A stretch of 64,000 nt of DNA, taken from NCBI RefSeq assembly GCF_003308995.1, contig NZ_QFFJ01000002.1:2356001-2420000 (forward strand). The letters run 5' to 3'. The position numbers were made by a program, and so were the translations under genes. This document shows positions 17,763 to 26,250 of this stretch, piece after piece. Source of the DNA: Chitinophaga flava (GTDB lineage: Bacteria > Bacteroidota > Bacteroidia > Chitinophagales > Chitinophagaceae). A model generated the notes under the pieces. It did no database searches and was not told the DNA's origin. It saw nothing but the letters and a program-made list of their open reading frames with translations. Numbering within the stretch: the first letter of the stretch is position 1; each line of letters opens with the position of its first letter.

Positions 17763-18332
17763 TTAAATTTTAGATTTTAATCTGCTTAATGTTTCCTGCG
17801 AGATGTTGAGATAGGAGGCTATCATTTTGTTGGAGAGCCGTCTTACAATGTCCGGGTTTTCTTCCAGCAACTGCCGGTATTTTTCTTTGGCATCCAATGT
17901 AAGGAACGACATCAGCCTCCTGGTATTGGTGACGTATGCATTTTCAAGATATGACCTGTAAAATTTCTCCCACTGAGGTATTATCTCCAGCAGATCATAG
18001 AAGCCGTTATGTGTGATATAGAATACTTCGGAATCTTCCACCGCCTGAATAAATTCTTCAGAAGGTTCGCTGGTGATGAAGCTGACCAGTGCAGTTGCAA
18101 ACTGTCCTTCGAAAGCAAAATATCTGGTGGCATCCTGACCTTCTTCTGTAATAAAAAAGATGCGTAAACAACCAGTGCCAACGAAAAAAGTTCGTTGGCT
18201 GGTTTGTCCGTGTGTGAGTAATAACTCGTTCTTCTTTAGCTTCACCGGCTTAAAGTAAGATAGAATAACTTCCAGTTCCTGCTCACTAACGGTAATCTTG
18301 CTTTTGATATAATCCACTAACTGATCGTACAT
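17763..18332 (-). CDS. Crp/Fnr-family transcription regulator
   Basis: 189 residues when started at ATG 18332 (MYDQLVDYIK), 17 bases after the MFS stop; the longer reading to 18437 would lie inside the MFS gene. It has a cyclic-nucleotide-binding-like beta roll (GTGCLRIFFITEEGQDATRYFAFEG split over residues 60-90) and a C-terminal helix-turn-helix (NKMIASYLNISQETLSRL). No four-cysteine Fe-S motif is present at the N-terminus, so it is not a classical Fnr. Co-transcribed with the MFS gene, and both its own promoter and the flavoreductase promoter carry matching boxes. Confidence 0.85.
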   Translation of the reverse strand: MYDQLVDYIKSKITVSEQELEVILSYFKPVKLKKNELLLTHGQTSQRTFFVGTGCLRIFFITEEGQDATRYFAFEGQFATALVSFITSEPSEEFIQAVEDSEVFYITHNGFYDLLEIIPQWEKFYRSYLENAYVTNTRRLMSFLTLDAKEKYRQLLEENPDIVRRLSNKMIASYLNISQETLSRLKSKI

Positions 18333-18349
18333 AAACACAAAAATATCAA

Positions 18350-19549
18350 TTAATTTTTCGTTCGATGTGCCTGATTCAGCAGTATTGCAGTAGCAGCGGC
18401 AACTGCAGCAGTCAGGTAGATAAACGAATATCCGCAATATCCGGCTATCAGCCCAGCCAGTGGTCCGGTAATGCCTAGTGCGAGGTCAAAGAAAGCAACA
18501 TAGGCGCCTAAAGCTACGCCTCTGTTTTGTGGTGTCACTTGTTTAACAGCTTCTACACCCAATGAAGGAAACACCAGTGAGAAACCAAAACCAGTAAGGG
18601 CTACGCCCACGAAAGCCATTTCGGAAGATGTTGCCATCCTGATGCAGGTGAGCCCCGCAACTTCCACCAGTAGTGAATAAAAGGCAATGATATGACCACC
18701 ATGTTTATCAGGCAGATGAGAAAAGAACAGCCGTGCCAATATATAGGCGATACCGAAGATAGTGAGTGATAGTGAAGCGTTCTCCCATTGCTGCTGCGCA
18801 AAGTAAAGTGTGATGAAAGATGCAATCACCCCAAATCCCATTGTTGCTAAAGCCAATCCGCTACCTTGCCGCCAAATGGATTTAACGACTTTGTAAAACG
18901 GCATTCTTGCGCTACCTGCCGGCACCACTCCGCTAAGCCCAATAGCCAGTGCCAGCGCTATAACTGGCAAAATCAATATAGCGGTAAAAGCACCGTTTAA
19001 TGAAAGGCTGTTCTCCATCCACATGCCAATGGGCGCGCCAAATGCCAGGGCTCCATACATTGAAATTCCGTTCCAGGCCATTACTTTACCGGAATACTTT
19101 ACGCCCATCAGGCCTATTCCCCATGATAATGCTCCCGTTATTAATAGACTTTCTCCAAACCCTAATACCAAACGCCCTGCTAACAACAGGAGAATACTAA
19201 AGGATGGCTGTGATGTTATTGCATTGGAAAGCAGGTAAAATACACCGGTGAGGGCACATAAAATTAAACCGGTTGAAACAGACTTTTTACTGCCACGGGT
19301 ATCACAGATAGTCCCTGAAAAATGCCTGGTTGCCAGGGTGGCTGCTGATTGAATACCGATAACAATGCCTACCATCAAACTGCTGTAATGTAGTTTGTTG
19401 GTTACAAAAGCAGGTAAGGTACCGAGGGATATGCCCAATGTTAAAAAGCCAAGGAAGACAATGCTGCAGAGCATTAACAGCTGTTGGATGGTGCCCGTTT
19501 CCGGAGCCGCATCAATGGCTGCTGCTGATTTTGATTTTAAATATTCCAT
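18350..19549 (-). CDS. MFS transporter (YhhS/YfcJ-like)
   Basis: A 399-residue protein with about twelve membrane segments. The loop after helix 2 has RHFSGTICDTRGSKKS, the MFS signature form of the YhhS/YfcJ drug/sugar efflux group. It is the first gene of an operon with the Crp/Fnr regulator, suggesting that the regulator controls the pump or responds to its substrate. The substrate is unknown. Confidence 0.88.
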   Translation of the reverse strand: MEYLKSKSAAAIDAAPETGTIQQLLMLCSIVFLGFLTLGISLGTLPAFVTNKLHYSSLMVGIVIGIQSAATLATRHFSGTICDTRGSKKSVSTGLILCALTGVFYLLSNAITSQPSFSILLLLAGRLVLGFGESLLITGALSWGIGLMGVKYSGKVMAWNGISMYGALAFGAPIGMWMENSLSLNGAFTAILILPVIALALAIGLSGVVPAGSARMPFYKVVKSIWRQGSGLALATMGFGVIASFITLYFAQQQWENASLSLTIFGIAYILARLFFSHLPDKHGGHIIAFYSLLVEVAGLTCIRMATSSEMAFVGVALTGFGFSLVFPSLGVEAVKQVTPQNRGVALGAYVAFFDLALGITGPLAGLIAGYCGYSFIYLTAAVAAATAILLNQAHRTKN

Positions 19550-19574
19550 TTCATTTCGTTTTTAAAAGCTGACA

Positions 19575-19618
19575 CAAAGTTGCCATTGTGCAAAACGATA
19601 AACCTTGATCCAGGTCAA
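19575..19618 (-). promoter_or_regulatory. Fnr-box promoter of the MFS-crp operon
   Basis: TTGATCCAGGTCAA (19605-19618) is a near-perfect dyad, sharing GTCAAAAACG with the box at 17739. The -7 element CAACTTTG on the minus strand ends at 19575. Centre-to-end distance is 36.5 bases, identical to the other promoter. Confidence 0.68.
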
Positions 19619-19648
19619 AAACGGAAAAACGGGTTGCAGATAATGGAA

Positions 19649-20407
19649 TTAAATAAGCTTGCTGTTCACTGCATAAGACAAAGCATCCATAATATTATTT
19701 ACCTCCAGACGCTCAAATATCCGTCGCCGGTAGTATTTAATGGTGTCTGGTGCAACAAAAATCTTTTCAGCAATCTGATTAATGGAGAGTCCTTGTGCAT
19801 GCAAACGTAAAATTTCTATTTCCCTTTCGGTGAGCACAGGTTTTTCAGACTTCAGCCACATTTTCTTTCCGGCGTTTAGCTCCCACATTTCGATGGAGCC
19901 TTGTTTGTAAATACGGGCATTGCCAGCTGTTTGATGATGAGAGAGGGATACAATACACATGGCCTTCCACATCTTTCCGCTGCTGGTAAGAAAAAGAGGG
20001 GTCAGCTTATGATTGATCAGGCGCAGTTTACCATCTTTATCGATCAGGTGAAAATCATAGGTGATGCTGTAAAGTTTTCTTTCCGGTGCAGGAATACGCG
20101 CATAAAAATCAAATCCTACCTCATTGATCATTGTTAATAGTTCCATGTCTTTTTCCGGCACCTGCCGGAAATAAAATTCATAACCCAGCTGTAACACCTC
20201 TTCAGCAGAATACCCACATAAAAACAGCGGATTCTCTGATACATATTCAAACGACATGCTGGTATAATCAATCAGATATACGCTTTCGTAGGTCAGACGT
20301 GCAAATGCCTTCACCACTTCCAGATAGTGTTGTTCATGCTGGTCTGGCTCCGGGATTTCCCCTAACTTATTTTTGGTCAATAGGCCCGAACTGGCGTCTT
20401 TCTTCAT
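19649..20407 (-). CDS. PAS-LuxR transcription regulator
   Basis: A 252-residue protein. Residues about 45-160 look like a PAS sensor (FEYVSENPLFLCGYSAEEVL, then a beta-rich core) and the C-terminus is a LuxR/GerE helix-turn-helix with LTEREIEILRLHAQGLS and APDTIKYYRRRIFERL. There is no phospho-acceptor receiver domain, so it should sense a ligand or redox cue directly. It ends about 30 bases before the Fnr box of the MFS operon, on the same strand. Confidence 0.85.
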   Translation of the reverse strand: MKKDASSGLLTKNKLGEIPEPDQHEQHYLEVVKAFARLTYESVYLIDYTSMSFEYVSENPLFLCGYSAEEVLQLGYEFYFRQVPEKDMELLTMINEVGFDFYARIPAPERKLYSITYDFHLIDKDGKLRLINHKLTPLFLTSSGKMWKAMCIVSLSHHQTAGNARIYKQGSIEMWELNAGKKMWLKSEKPVLTEREIEILRLHAQGLSINQIAEKIFVAPDTIKYYRRRIFERLEVNNIMDALSYAVNSKLI

Positions 20408-20485
20408 TTATAACATTTAAATGGCTATAAATTTACACTCCGGTGTAGGCTTTCGCAAGTTTTTTGTTTTGAAAGCATAACCGGG

Positions 20486-20662
20486 ATTAACCTGGCCCTG
20501 CTGGCAGCAGTTGTTGCAATTATTTATTGCTCGTGGGCAATCGGGCAGTTTCTGGATGGAAAGAAGTTCAGCAGCTATTTGCTCGCTATGATAGCGTATT
20601 TGCTGGGAATGGCCTCGTTTACCATATCAGCTGTTTTGATCGGGGGGGATAGATGCCTTTAA
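20486..20662 (+). CDS. possible 58-residue membrane protein without ATG start
   Basis: In frame from ATT at 20486 the reading INLALLAAVVAIIYCSWAIG, then a short polar loop (FLDGKKFSS) and a second hydrophobic helix, gives two clear membrane segments and a stop at 20660-20662. No in-frame ATG, GTG or TTG lies just upstream; the first ATG is inside helix 2. Either it uses ATT or ATA as start, or the 5' end has decayed. It sits just before a terminator on the correct side, which favours real transcription. Confidence 0.35.
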   Translation: MNLALLAAVVAIIYCSWAIGQFLDGKKFSSYLLAMIAYLLGMASFTISAVLIGGDRCL

Positions 20663-20685
20663 CAAAGCTTAAATAGATCCTTCTT

Positions 20686-20726
20686 AAAAAGACCCCTTCA
20701 AATCGTAGGATGTGAAGGGGTCTTTT
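20686..20726. terminator. bidirectional terminator
   Basis: AAAAGACCCCTTCA pairs with TGAAGGGGTCTTTT across a 12-base loop; A-run on one side, T-run on the other. It serves the SRPBCC operon on the minus strand and the small ORF on the plus strand. Confidence 0.85.
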
Positions 20727-20744
20727 ATTACAAGGTTTTTGATA

Positions 20745-21158
20745 TTAGTTGGCTTCTGTATACTTCTTGAAGTTATCAAGTATGGCCTGCCAGCCATGTT
20801 TTTGCATTTCAACAGGGTTCTCCGTTTCCGGGTCAAAGCTTACCGCAACTTCAGTCTGGTTGCCGGTTTTGTGGAAGGCTACCGTTGCTTGTCTGCTGTC
20901 TGGCATGATGTAGGAGAGTTTTTCGCCATCTACCACTTCATTGTAGGTAGCTTCAAAGTCAAAGCCAAAACTTCCGTCTTTGGCTTCCATTCTTGCCGCA
21001 TATTTTCCACCTACCCGCATATCATTGGTGGCGGAAGGGCAATGCCAGGAAGGGTCTGCGAAGTTCCATCCGGTAATGTGCTCAGGTTGGGTATAGTAGT
21101 CCCAAACTTTTTTAACGTCTGCGTTGATGACAGCTGTCACTGTGACTTTAGTGCTCAT
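20745..21158 (-). CDS. SRPBCC (AHSA1-like) domain protein
   Basis: A 137-residue START/Bet v1-like fold protein of the AHSA1 group: INADVKKVWDYYTQPEHITGWNFADPSW at the start (given here in parts), then VGGKYAARMEAKDGS, ending with a C-terminal helix (GWQAILDNFKKYTE). These bind hydrophobic ligands. It is the third gene of an ArsR-SRPBCC-SRPBCC operon, one base after the second gene. Confidence 0.88.
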   Translation of the reverse strand: MSTKVTVTAVINADVKKVWDYYTQPEHITGWNFADPSWHCPSATNDMRVGGKYAARMEAKDGSFGFDFEATYNEVVDGEKLSYIMPDSRQATVAFHKTGNQTEVAVSFDPETENPVEMQKHGWQAILDNFKKYTEAN

Positions 21159-21159
21159 T

Positions 21160-21666
21160 TTATCTAGGGTTTATAGTTGATAGAAGTTCATCCAGTTTTT
21201 CCAGGGTAGCGATCATGCCTTGTTCCATGCCCATTTGAACAACCGCTTCCAGATCGGAAAGCGATTTGTAGGTCACTACCGTTTCTACTAAGGCGTTTTC
21301 GCCTTTATCGGTGAATGTTACCAGCCACTCAGCGCGGGGCAGGCTTTCATTGATTACACCTGCTGCATCACAGAAAGCATCCAGAGAGGTGTAGTAGTCG
21401 ATGGGTTTGATTTTCAGGTAATCAGTCCAGCCCCAGTACTCTGTGCCGTTGGGTTCCACCATAGCATAATGCCAATGTCCGTTTTCACGGAAGTCCATTG
21501 ATTTGGTTTTGGTGGTCAGGGGTTTGGGGGCAAACCATTTATCCAGCAATTCGCTTTTGGTGTAGCAGTCCCAAACCAATTCACGGCCGGCTAAAAACTC
21601 ACGTTTGATAGTGAGCGTATTCTTTTTTTTGTCTACCAGGAAGTCAAACTGCAAATTATGTTTCAT
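21160..21666 (-). CDS. SRPBCC (AHSA1-like) domain protein
   Basis: A 168-residue AHSA1-type protein, recognisable by REFLAGRELVWDCYTKSELL, DKWFAPKPL and a final helix with GMEQGMIATLEKLDELL. The first eight bases of reading overlap the ArsR gene end by four bases, so translation is coupled. ArsR-AHSA1 pairs are common; the ArsR is thought to respond to a hydrophobic or toxic compound that the SRPBCC partner binds. The ligand is unknown. Confidence 0.88.
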   Translation of the reverse strand: MKHNLQFDFLVDKKKNTLTIKREFLAGRELVWDCYTKSELLDKWFAPKPLTTKTKSMDFRENGHWHYAMVEPNGTEYWGWTDYLKIKPIDYYTSLDAFCDAAGVINESLPRAEWLVTFTDKGENALVETVVTYKSLSDLEAVVQMGMEQGMIATLEKLDELLSTINPR

Positions 21667-21983
21667 TTTTTTGGTTTTTTAATTGTTGCTAAAAGCTCAT
21701 CTAATTGTTGAAAGCGATTTTCCCATATCTTCCTGAATTGTTCCAGCCATTTATCTATCTCTTTCATTTTTTCAATTTCAAGTTGATAATAAATCTCCCG
21801 TCCCTGGTGCTCTTGTTTCACCAGCTCACATTCTGTCAGTATTTTTAAATGTTTTGAAACGGCTTGTCTGGTCGAATCAAAATGTTCTGCAATCGCATTC
21901 GGGGTCATTGCTTGTATGGCCAGCAAAGCGATGATGGCCCTACGGGTGGGGTCGGCAATGGCTTGAAAAACATCTCTTCTCAT
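21663..21983 (-). CDS. ArsR-family repressor
   Basis: 106 residues from ATG 21983 (MRRDVFQAIADPTRRAII), the usual start of this subgroup; the TTG at 22010 adds nine residues. Winged helix with LLAIQAMTPNAIAEHF and STRQAVSKHLKILTE as the recognition helix. No metal-binding ELCVCDL motif, so it is not a metal sensor of the classic kind. It probably represses its own operon through the dyad at 22014. Confidence 0.87.
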   Translation of the reverse strand: MRRDVFQAIADPTRRAIIALLAIQAMTPNAIAEHFDSTRQAVSKHLKILTECELVKQEHQGREIYYQLEIEKMKEIDKWLEQFRKIWENRFQQLDELLATIKKPKK

Positions 21984-22013
21984 AGTAGTTTGTTTTGTTT
22001 CCGAAACCAATTG

Positions 22014-22033
22014 GTTGCAAATATAAATGCAAC
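22014..22033. promoter_or_regulatory. ArsR operator over the -7 box
   Basis: GTTGCA and TGCAAC form a 6-8-6 dyad. On the minus strand the spacer and right arm contain TATATTTG, a perfect -7 element for the arsR operon, with a TTG about 20 bases further upstream. Occupancy would block the promoter. Confidence 0.6.
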
Positions 22034-22085
22034 TTTTCGGTTTCGCAAATTTATTTTCGAAATTTTCCGGCAGGCTAAAATTGTA

Positions 22086-22320
22086 CTATTTTTTAAGAAT
22101 ACAAAAAGCCGGAGAGAATCTGATCACATAGGTAACGTTATTAAACTGGTCGGCATAATAGAGATTACCAGCTGCGTCGAGGGGGTACGTCCGCGGGCCG
22201 TTTATAAAACGAGAATCAGGATCGTTTTGTTTCGAAGTAGAAGATGCTATGTTGTAGCTGAGGCGGGGGGAATTCAGTAAATACACCCTGCTTTCATTAA
22301 AAGACAGGGTGTAATATTGT
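22086..22320 (-). pseudogene. possible remnant of an NHL-repeat protein
   Basis: On the minus strand this stretch reads without stop and ends in DAAGNLYYADQFNNVTYVI plus a short tail, which matches the core of an NHL beta-propeller repeat (D..GN.Y.AD..N). There is no start of its own; the frame runs into the DUF2147 gene in another register. I read it as the last blade of a lost propeller or cell-surface protein. A chance match is possible. Confidence 0.25.
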
Positions 22321-22749
22321 CTACTGCCTGGTGAAGACAGCCGTTCTTCCAAACAATGGTGTTCCGACATATCCTCTGATTTCCAGTTTATCACCTTTCA
22401 GGCTCATAACACTACTGTAGGTTTTTCCACTTTTAGGGTCATATACTTCACCATCCACCCACTTTCCATCTTCGAATGTAAAACCGGTAAGGATTACCAT
22501 ATTTAGTAAGGTCCTGTCTCTCAGGCTGGCATTCTTGTTTTTATTGTCTTTGCGTGGTGTTTTTCCATCGGCCTCAAAGGGTGTTTTCATCCAAACCAGT
22601 TTCCCATAATATTTGCCGGATGATTCATAGATGTCCACCTTTCCGTCTTTTTCCGGGTTAAACCACAGACCTTTTATTGCGCTGGCCGCCTGAGCAAATC
22701 CTGTCATGCTGGCCAGCGTCAATCCTACTACTAATGCTAATCGTTTCAT
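22321..22749 (-). CDS. DUF2147 secreted protein
   Basis: A 142-residue protein with a signal peptide (residues 1-20, ending GFAQA) and the DUF2147 fold: IKGLWFNPEKDGKVDIYES, KYYGKLVWMKTP, LLNMVILTGFTF and YDPKSGKTYSS. The family is a small periplasmic beta-barrel-like domain of unknown role, common in Bacteroidota, where it is often seen in stress regulons. It is monocistronic here and divergent from the small membrane gene at 22912. Confidence 0.9.
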   Translation of the reverse strand: MKRLALVVGLTLASMTGFAQAASAIKGLWFNPEKDGKVDIYESSGKYYGKLVWMKTPFEADGKTPRKDNKNKNASLRDRTLLNMVILTGFTFEDGKWVDGEVYDPKSGKTYSSVMSLKGDKLEIRGYVGTPLFGRTAVFTRQ

Positions 22750-22911
22750 GTTTAGATTCTTTATGGTAAAATAAAAGCAGGCGACTGATATTTCGTTGAA
22801 GGTATACCAAAAAAGTGATTCCTGAGTTTCCTAATGCTGTGGTATTTCGGGATATAGTAACGCTGGTGGCGGATTGGCGTATTATCTATATATTTGTTTA
22901 AATATCCCTAT

Positions 22912-23118
22912 ATGAAAATCAGACCATTAAATTATACTCCCTGGTATAACAATCCCAGGACGCTTATTTTGTTTATCATTTTCATTCCTTTTGTAGGATT
23001 GATTGGATTGATTAAAACGACGCTGATCTCCGGAAGGAAAAAACTATTGATGATTCCCGCGTTTATAGTGATTGTAATCGCGTTGGTATTGTTTTTTACT
23101 TTTCTTTCGGCTATTTAG
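22912..23118 (+). CDS. small two-helix membrane protein
   Basis: 68 residues from ATG 22912 (MKIRPLNYTPWYNNP); an upstream in-frame ATG at 22894 would add six. Two hydrophobic helices flank a basic loop (SGRKK): LILFIIFIPFVGLIGLI and IPAFIVIVIALVLFF. Unknown function. A strong terminator follows 60 bases after the stop, which supports that this is a transcribed gene. Confidence 0.55.
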   Translation: MKIRPLNYTPWYNNPRTLILFIIFIPFVGLIGLIKTTLISGRKKLLMIPAFIVIVIALVLFFTFLSAI

Positions 23119-23176
23119 CGGGGTGCAGCTATAAATCAAAATAACACATGGCACTTCCTGAAAAAGGATAAAAAAT

Positions 23177-23213
23177 AAGAAACCCTTGCAGAAATAGTCT
23201 GCAAGGGTTTCTT
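23177..23213. terminator. bidirectional terminator
   Basis: A perfect 16-bp stem (23177-23192 with 23198-23213) with a five-base loop, between the small membrane gene and the convergent DUF885 gene. Confidence 0.88.
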
Positions 23214-23233
23214 TATATCTTCGGATGAACCGT

Positions 23234-24565
23234 TTATTTTGTACTTCCTGCTTTGATCAGGTCTGCTGGTGTGATCTGATTGCTTAACAGATAACCGAAA
23301 GCATCCCATCTTTTATCTGGTTGTCCTGCTGCAGTTTTGGCGTTGATATAGTTTTTGATCAGGTCCTGGCCGTAGTTATAATTGATGACGTAACTGCGGT
23401 TTTTGCGGATGAACTGCAATCCTTTTTCGGCTGCCTCGCGGTTGAGCAGGGTGTAGTTCAGCAGCCACTGTACTGCTGTGGAGTCAGACATGCTACCGTT
23501 TACCATACCTCTTGCCACTTCATTGCGGGCATAGTTAAGCCGGCCTTTTATGTCCAGTGCCTTGAAATAGGCAGTGATGCCGGTGGTGTCGAGGCCTGCC
23601 AATGGCAATAATACTGATTTGGTAAAGGTTGTTTTCTCTTCTCCGGGAAAAGCTATTTCAATTCCGTAATTGGCACTGCCCTCTGCTATCAGCGACTGTG
23701 GGCTGAAGAGCGGATAGAGGGAGATCTCCACCCATCCTTTGTCGTGATACAGATTTTTTTCGAGCAACATATTATATACGTGATGACCAGGATAACCTTC
23801 GTGGCAACCCAGGTCTATCGCCTTTTCTATGAAGATATTCAGGTCGGCACTGATCTGAATGAGGCTTTTATAGTTTCCCTTGTACCAGTTATATCCCATC
23901 CAGGGCTTGCCGCTGACATATTCCAGTGTAAAGCTCTCAGTGGCAGGCAGACCATAATGCTGCAAGGTACGTTTGCGGGCTTCGGCAATACCTGTTTTAA
24001 AAACGGTGTCAAGTTTATCCTTTGGGATCACAAAACGATTGGCTAGTTGCTGGAAACGCTCCGCTACCGGTCCTTTGCCAGGCAGCAGGCTGTCCAGTTC
24101 TGTTATCAGTGAGTGGTAGTGTTCTTCCGGATACACTGGCGCCACGGCGCCAAACAGCTCTTTGGATTCTTCGTCGAATGGTTTGAATTCGCCGGAGAAT
24201 ATCCTGATACGGCGGCCGAAAGCGGTGAGCTGCTGTGTGATCCAGTTGGCGCGGATACGGATGGTATCATTGTCTGTTGAGCCGGAAATGTCCTGCAATG
24301 CCTTTTTGAGTGCATCCACTTGTGCGAGGAAGCTGTCTTTCGGAAATGAGTCCTGTTTGGACGCGGGCTTCAGGGAGTCAGGTCCATAGTAGGCGTCTAC
24401 AAAATCGGGATCATACTGCCCGATATTCAGTCCGAGGCGCACATACTTTTGTGCGAGCAGGTCTAGCTGCTGTTTTCCGGTATCCTTTGTTGGGCCTGTG
24501 TTACAGGCGAAGATTAATATAAGCGGCAGTAGCCGCAGGGTGTTTCTCATGTTATAAAAAGACAT
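23234..24565 (-). CDS. DUF885-family lipoprotein, putative metallopeptidase
   Basis: 443 residues (438 if started at the second Met, MRNTLRLL). A lipobox LIFAC near residue 20 makes it a lipoprotein. It carries HEGYPGHH, the HExxH-like zinc motif of DUF885 proteins, plus an EGSANYG segment that may supply the third ligand. It follows pepP by three bases, so two peptidases are co-expressed, which suggests use of oligopeptides outside and inside the membrane. Catalysis has not been shown for most DUF885 members. Confidence 0.85.
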   Translation of the reverse strand: MSFYNMRNTLRLLPLILIFACNTGPTKDTGKQQLDLLAQKYVRLGLNIGQYDPDFVDAYYGPDSLKPASKQDSFPKDSFLAQVDALKKALQDISGSTDNDTIRIRANWITQQLTAFGRRIRIFSGEFKPFDEESKELFGAVAPVYPEEHYHSLITELDSLLPGKGPVAERFQQLANRFVIPKDKLDTVFKTGIAEARKRTLQHYGLPATESFTLEYVSGKPWMGYNWYKGNYKSLIQISADLNIFIEKAIDLGCHEGYPGHHVYNMLLEKNLYHDKGWVEISLYPLFSPQSLIAEGSANYGIEIAFPGEEKTTFTKSVLLPLAGLDTTGITAYFKALDIKGRLNYARNEVARGMVNGSMSDSTAVQWLLNYTLLNREAAEKGLQFIRKNRSYVINYNYGQDLIKNYINAKTAAGQPDKRWDAFGYLLSNQITPADLIKAGSTK

Positions 24566-24568
24566 TTA

Positions 24569-25954
24569 TTATGCGATCAGGTCTTCTATTTCTGCAGCTG
24601 TTCTGGCGAATGGACGCCCGAGCATGCGGCTGCCACCGGCTGTTACCAGGAAGTTGTCTTCCAGGCGTATGCCACCGAAATCATTATAGGCGGTCAGTTT
24701 ATCATAACAAATAAACTCCCTGTGTTTGTCTTCCGCCTGCCAGGCGGCGGTAAGCAAGGGGTTGAAGTAGATGCCTGGTTCTATCGTCAGCACAAAGCCT
24801 TCTTCCAGTTCGCGTCCAAGTCGGAGGGACTTTAATCCGAAGGCTGTACTTTTCTTCAGGTCATCTGTATAACCTACATACTCTTCGCCCAAACCTTCCA
24901 TGTCATGAATATCCAGTCCGAGCATATGTCCGAGGCCACAGGGGAAGAAGAGTGCATGTGCACCAGCTGCTACGGCCTCTTTGGCATTACCTTTCATCAG
25001 GCCCAGTGTAATCAGTCCTTCCGCAATCTGCTCGCAGGCCAGCAGGTGTACGTCTTTAAACCGGATACCGGGTCTTACTGCATCAGCGGCGGTCTGGTAG
25101 GCATGGTACACAATGTCGTAAATTTCCCGCTGTGCTGTACTGAATTTTTTATTAACGGGATGTGTGCGGGTAAGATCACCAGCGTATCGCATGGCATTTT
25201 CGGCGCCACAGTCGCAGAGTACCAGTTGTCCGTCCCGGAATGCGGTTTTATGTGGATGGTTATGAAGAAACTGTCCGTTGGCTGTGAGGATAACGGGGAA
25301 GGATATATTACCACCGGCGGCGATAGCGACAGCCTGCAGACGGCCGGCGATCTCTGTTTCAGTGACGCCTGCAGCCGCTAGTTCCATAGCTTTGAGCTGC
25401 ATATCTATCGTGGTGTTGACGGCTGTCTCAATCTGTGCAATTTCTTCTGCAGATTTGATGGCACGCTGACTGATTACCGCTTTTATAAACTTAACGGATA
25501 CACGCTGTTCGACTTCTTTTGCCGGGATATCCAGCCAGGCGGACAGCTTCAGGGTATGTTCCGGCCGGTAGGGTGGGAGAAAGTGGACCGGGCGCTGTAA
25601 TTTCCCGGCCTGTGTCAGGAAGTTGTCCAGCTGCGATAAGGGCCTGACGTCTGAGATGCCCGCCCTGGCAGCATGTGAAGCCAGAGAGTCTACAGGGCCT
25701 GTCCACATGATCTCTTCAACGGTGGCTTCATTACCGAATAATATCTCCCGGTTGTTATCAATATCCAGCACAAATGTAAGTCCGGGCCTGTCGATTCCCG
25801 TAAAATACAGGAAACTGCTGTCTTGCCGGAAAGGGTAGATGTTATCCCTGTAATTCATGCCGCTGTCGTCGTTTCCGGGCAGTAAAATGATACCGCTGCC
25901 CATATCCGATTGCAGCTTGTTTCTTCTATTGATATAAGTTTCCTTTAAAAACAC
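24569..25954 (-). CDS. pepP: Xaa-Pro aminopeptidase (M24B, aminopeptidase P)
   Basis: A 461-residue creatinase-fold peptidase. The N-terminal domain has FLYFTGIDRPGLTFVLD. The metal ligands are in CDCGAEN, GDLTRTHP, GLGHMLGLDIHD, TIEPGIYF and GGIRLEDNFLV. It removes N-terminal residues next to proline. There is no signal peptide. First gene of the pair with DUF885. Confidence 0.93.
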   Translation of the reverse strand: MFLKETYINRRNKLQSDMGSGIILLPGNDDSGMNYRDNIYPFRQDSSFLYFTGIDRPGLTFVLDIDNNREILFGNEATVEEIMWTGPVDSLASHAARAGISDVRPLSQLDNFLTQAGKLQRPVHFLPPYRPEHTLKLSAWLDIPAKEVEQRVSVKFIKAVISQRAIKSAEEIAQIETAVNTTIDMQLKAMELAAAGVTETEIAGRLQAVAIAAGGNISFPVILTANGQFLHNHPHKTAFRDGQLVLCDCGAENAMRYAGDLTRTHPVNKKFSTAQREIYDIVYHAYQTAADAVRPGIRFKDVHLLACEQIAEGLITLGLMKGNAKEAVAAGAHALFFPCGLGHMLGLDIHDMEGLGEEYVGYTDDLKKSTAFGLKSLRLGRELEEGFVLTIEPGIYFNPLLTAAWQAEDKHREFICYDKLTAYNDFGGIRLEDNFLVTAGGSRMLGRPFARTAAEIEDLIA

Positions 25955-26250
25955 GTGGTGGTGATTTAATAATTAGCAGATATTATCAATGCTAAAAATA
26001 AGCAACAAACGCGGACGATAAATCACAGGGTTAAAAAGAGGATAGAGTAGGTTAATAATTGTAAACCGTCAGTGTGCCGGGGTCTTCTCCAGCATTTACC
26101 AGAGCGCAATTTAAGCAAATGCAGCATTGTTTTCCCTCATCTGACAGCTGCTTCAGGAGAGGATGTCGTTTGTAGGCTAAAAATTTTTTTTCAAATATTT
26201 TTGGAGAAGAAAATATTTTTTATACCTTCGCGCTCCCTTCAAGGGAAATT
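25955..26250. other. intergenic region before tRNA-Lys
   Basis: Divergent spacer between pepP and the tRNA. Apart from the tRNA promoter I see no gene or structured element. Confidence 0.6.
26201..26230 (+). promoter_or_regulatory. tRNA-Lys promoter (first copy)
   Basis: TTG (26201-26203), 19 bases, then TACCTTCG (26223-26230); consensus Bacteroidota spacing, 20 bases before the tRNA. Confidence 0.7.

Larger units (their letters stand above)
20408..20744. other. 337-base gap with an ATG-less membrane ORF and a terminator
   Basis: The gap between the PAS-LuxR start and the SRPBCC end. It holds the possible small membrane ORF at 20486 and the strong hairpin at 20686. I see no RNA gene in it. 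Confidence 0.6.
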
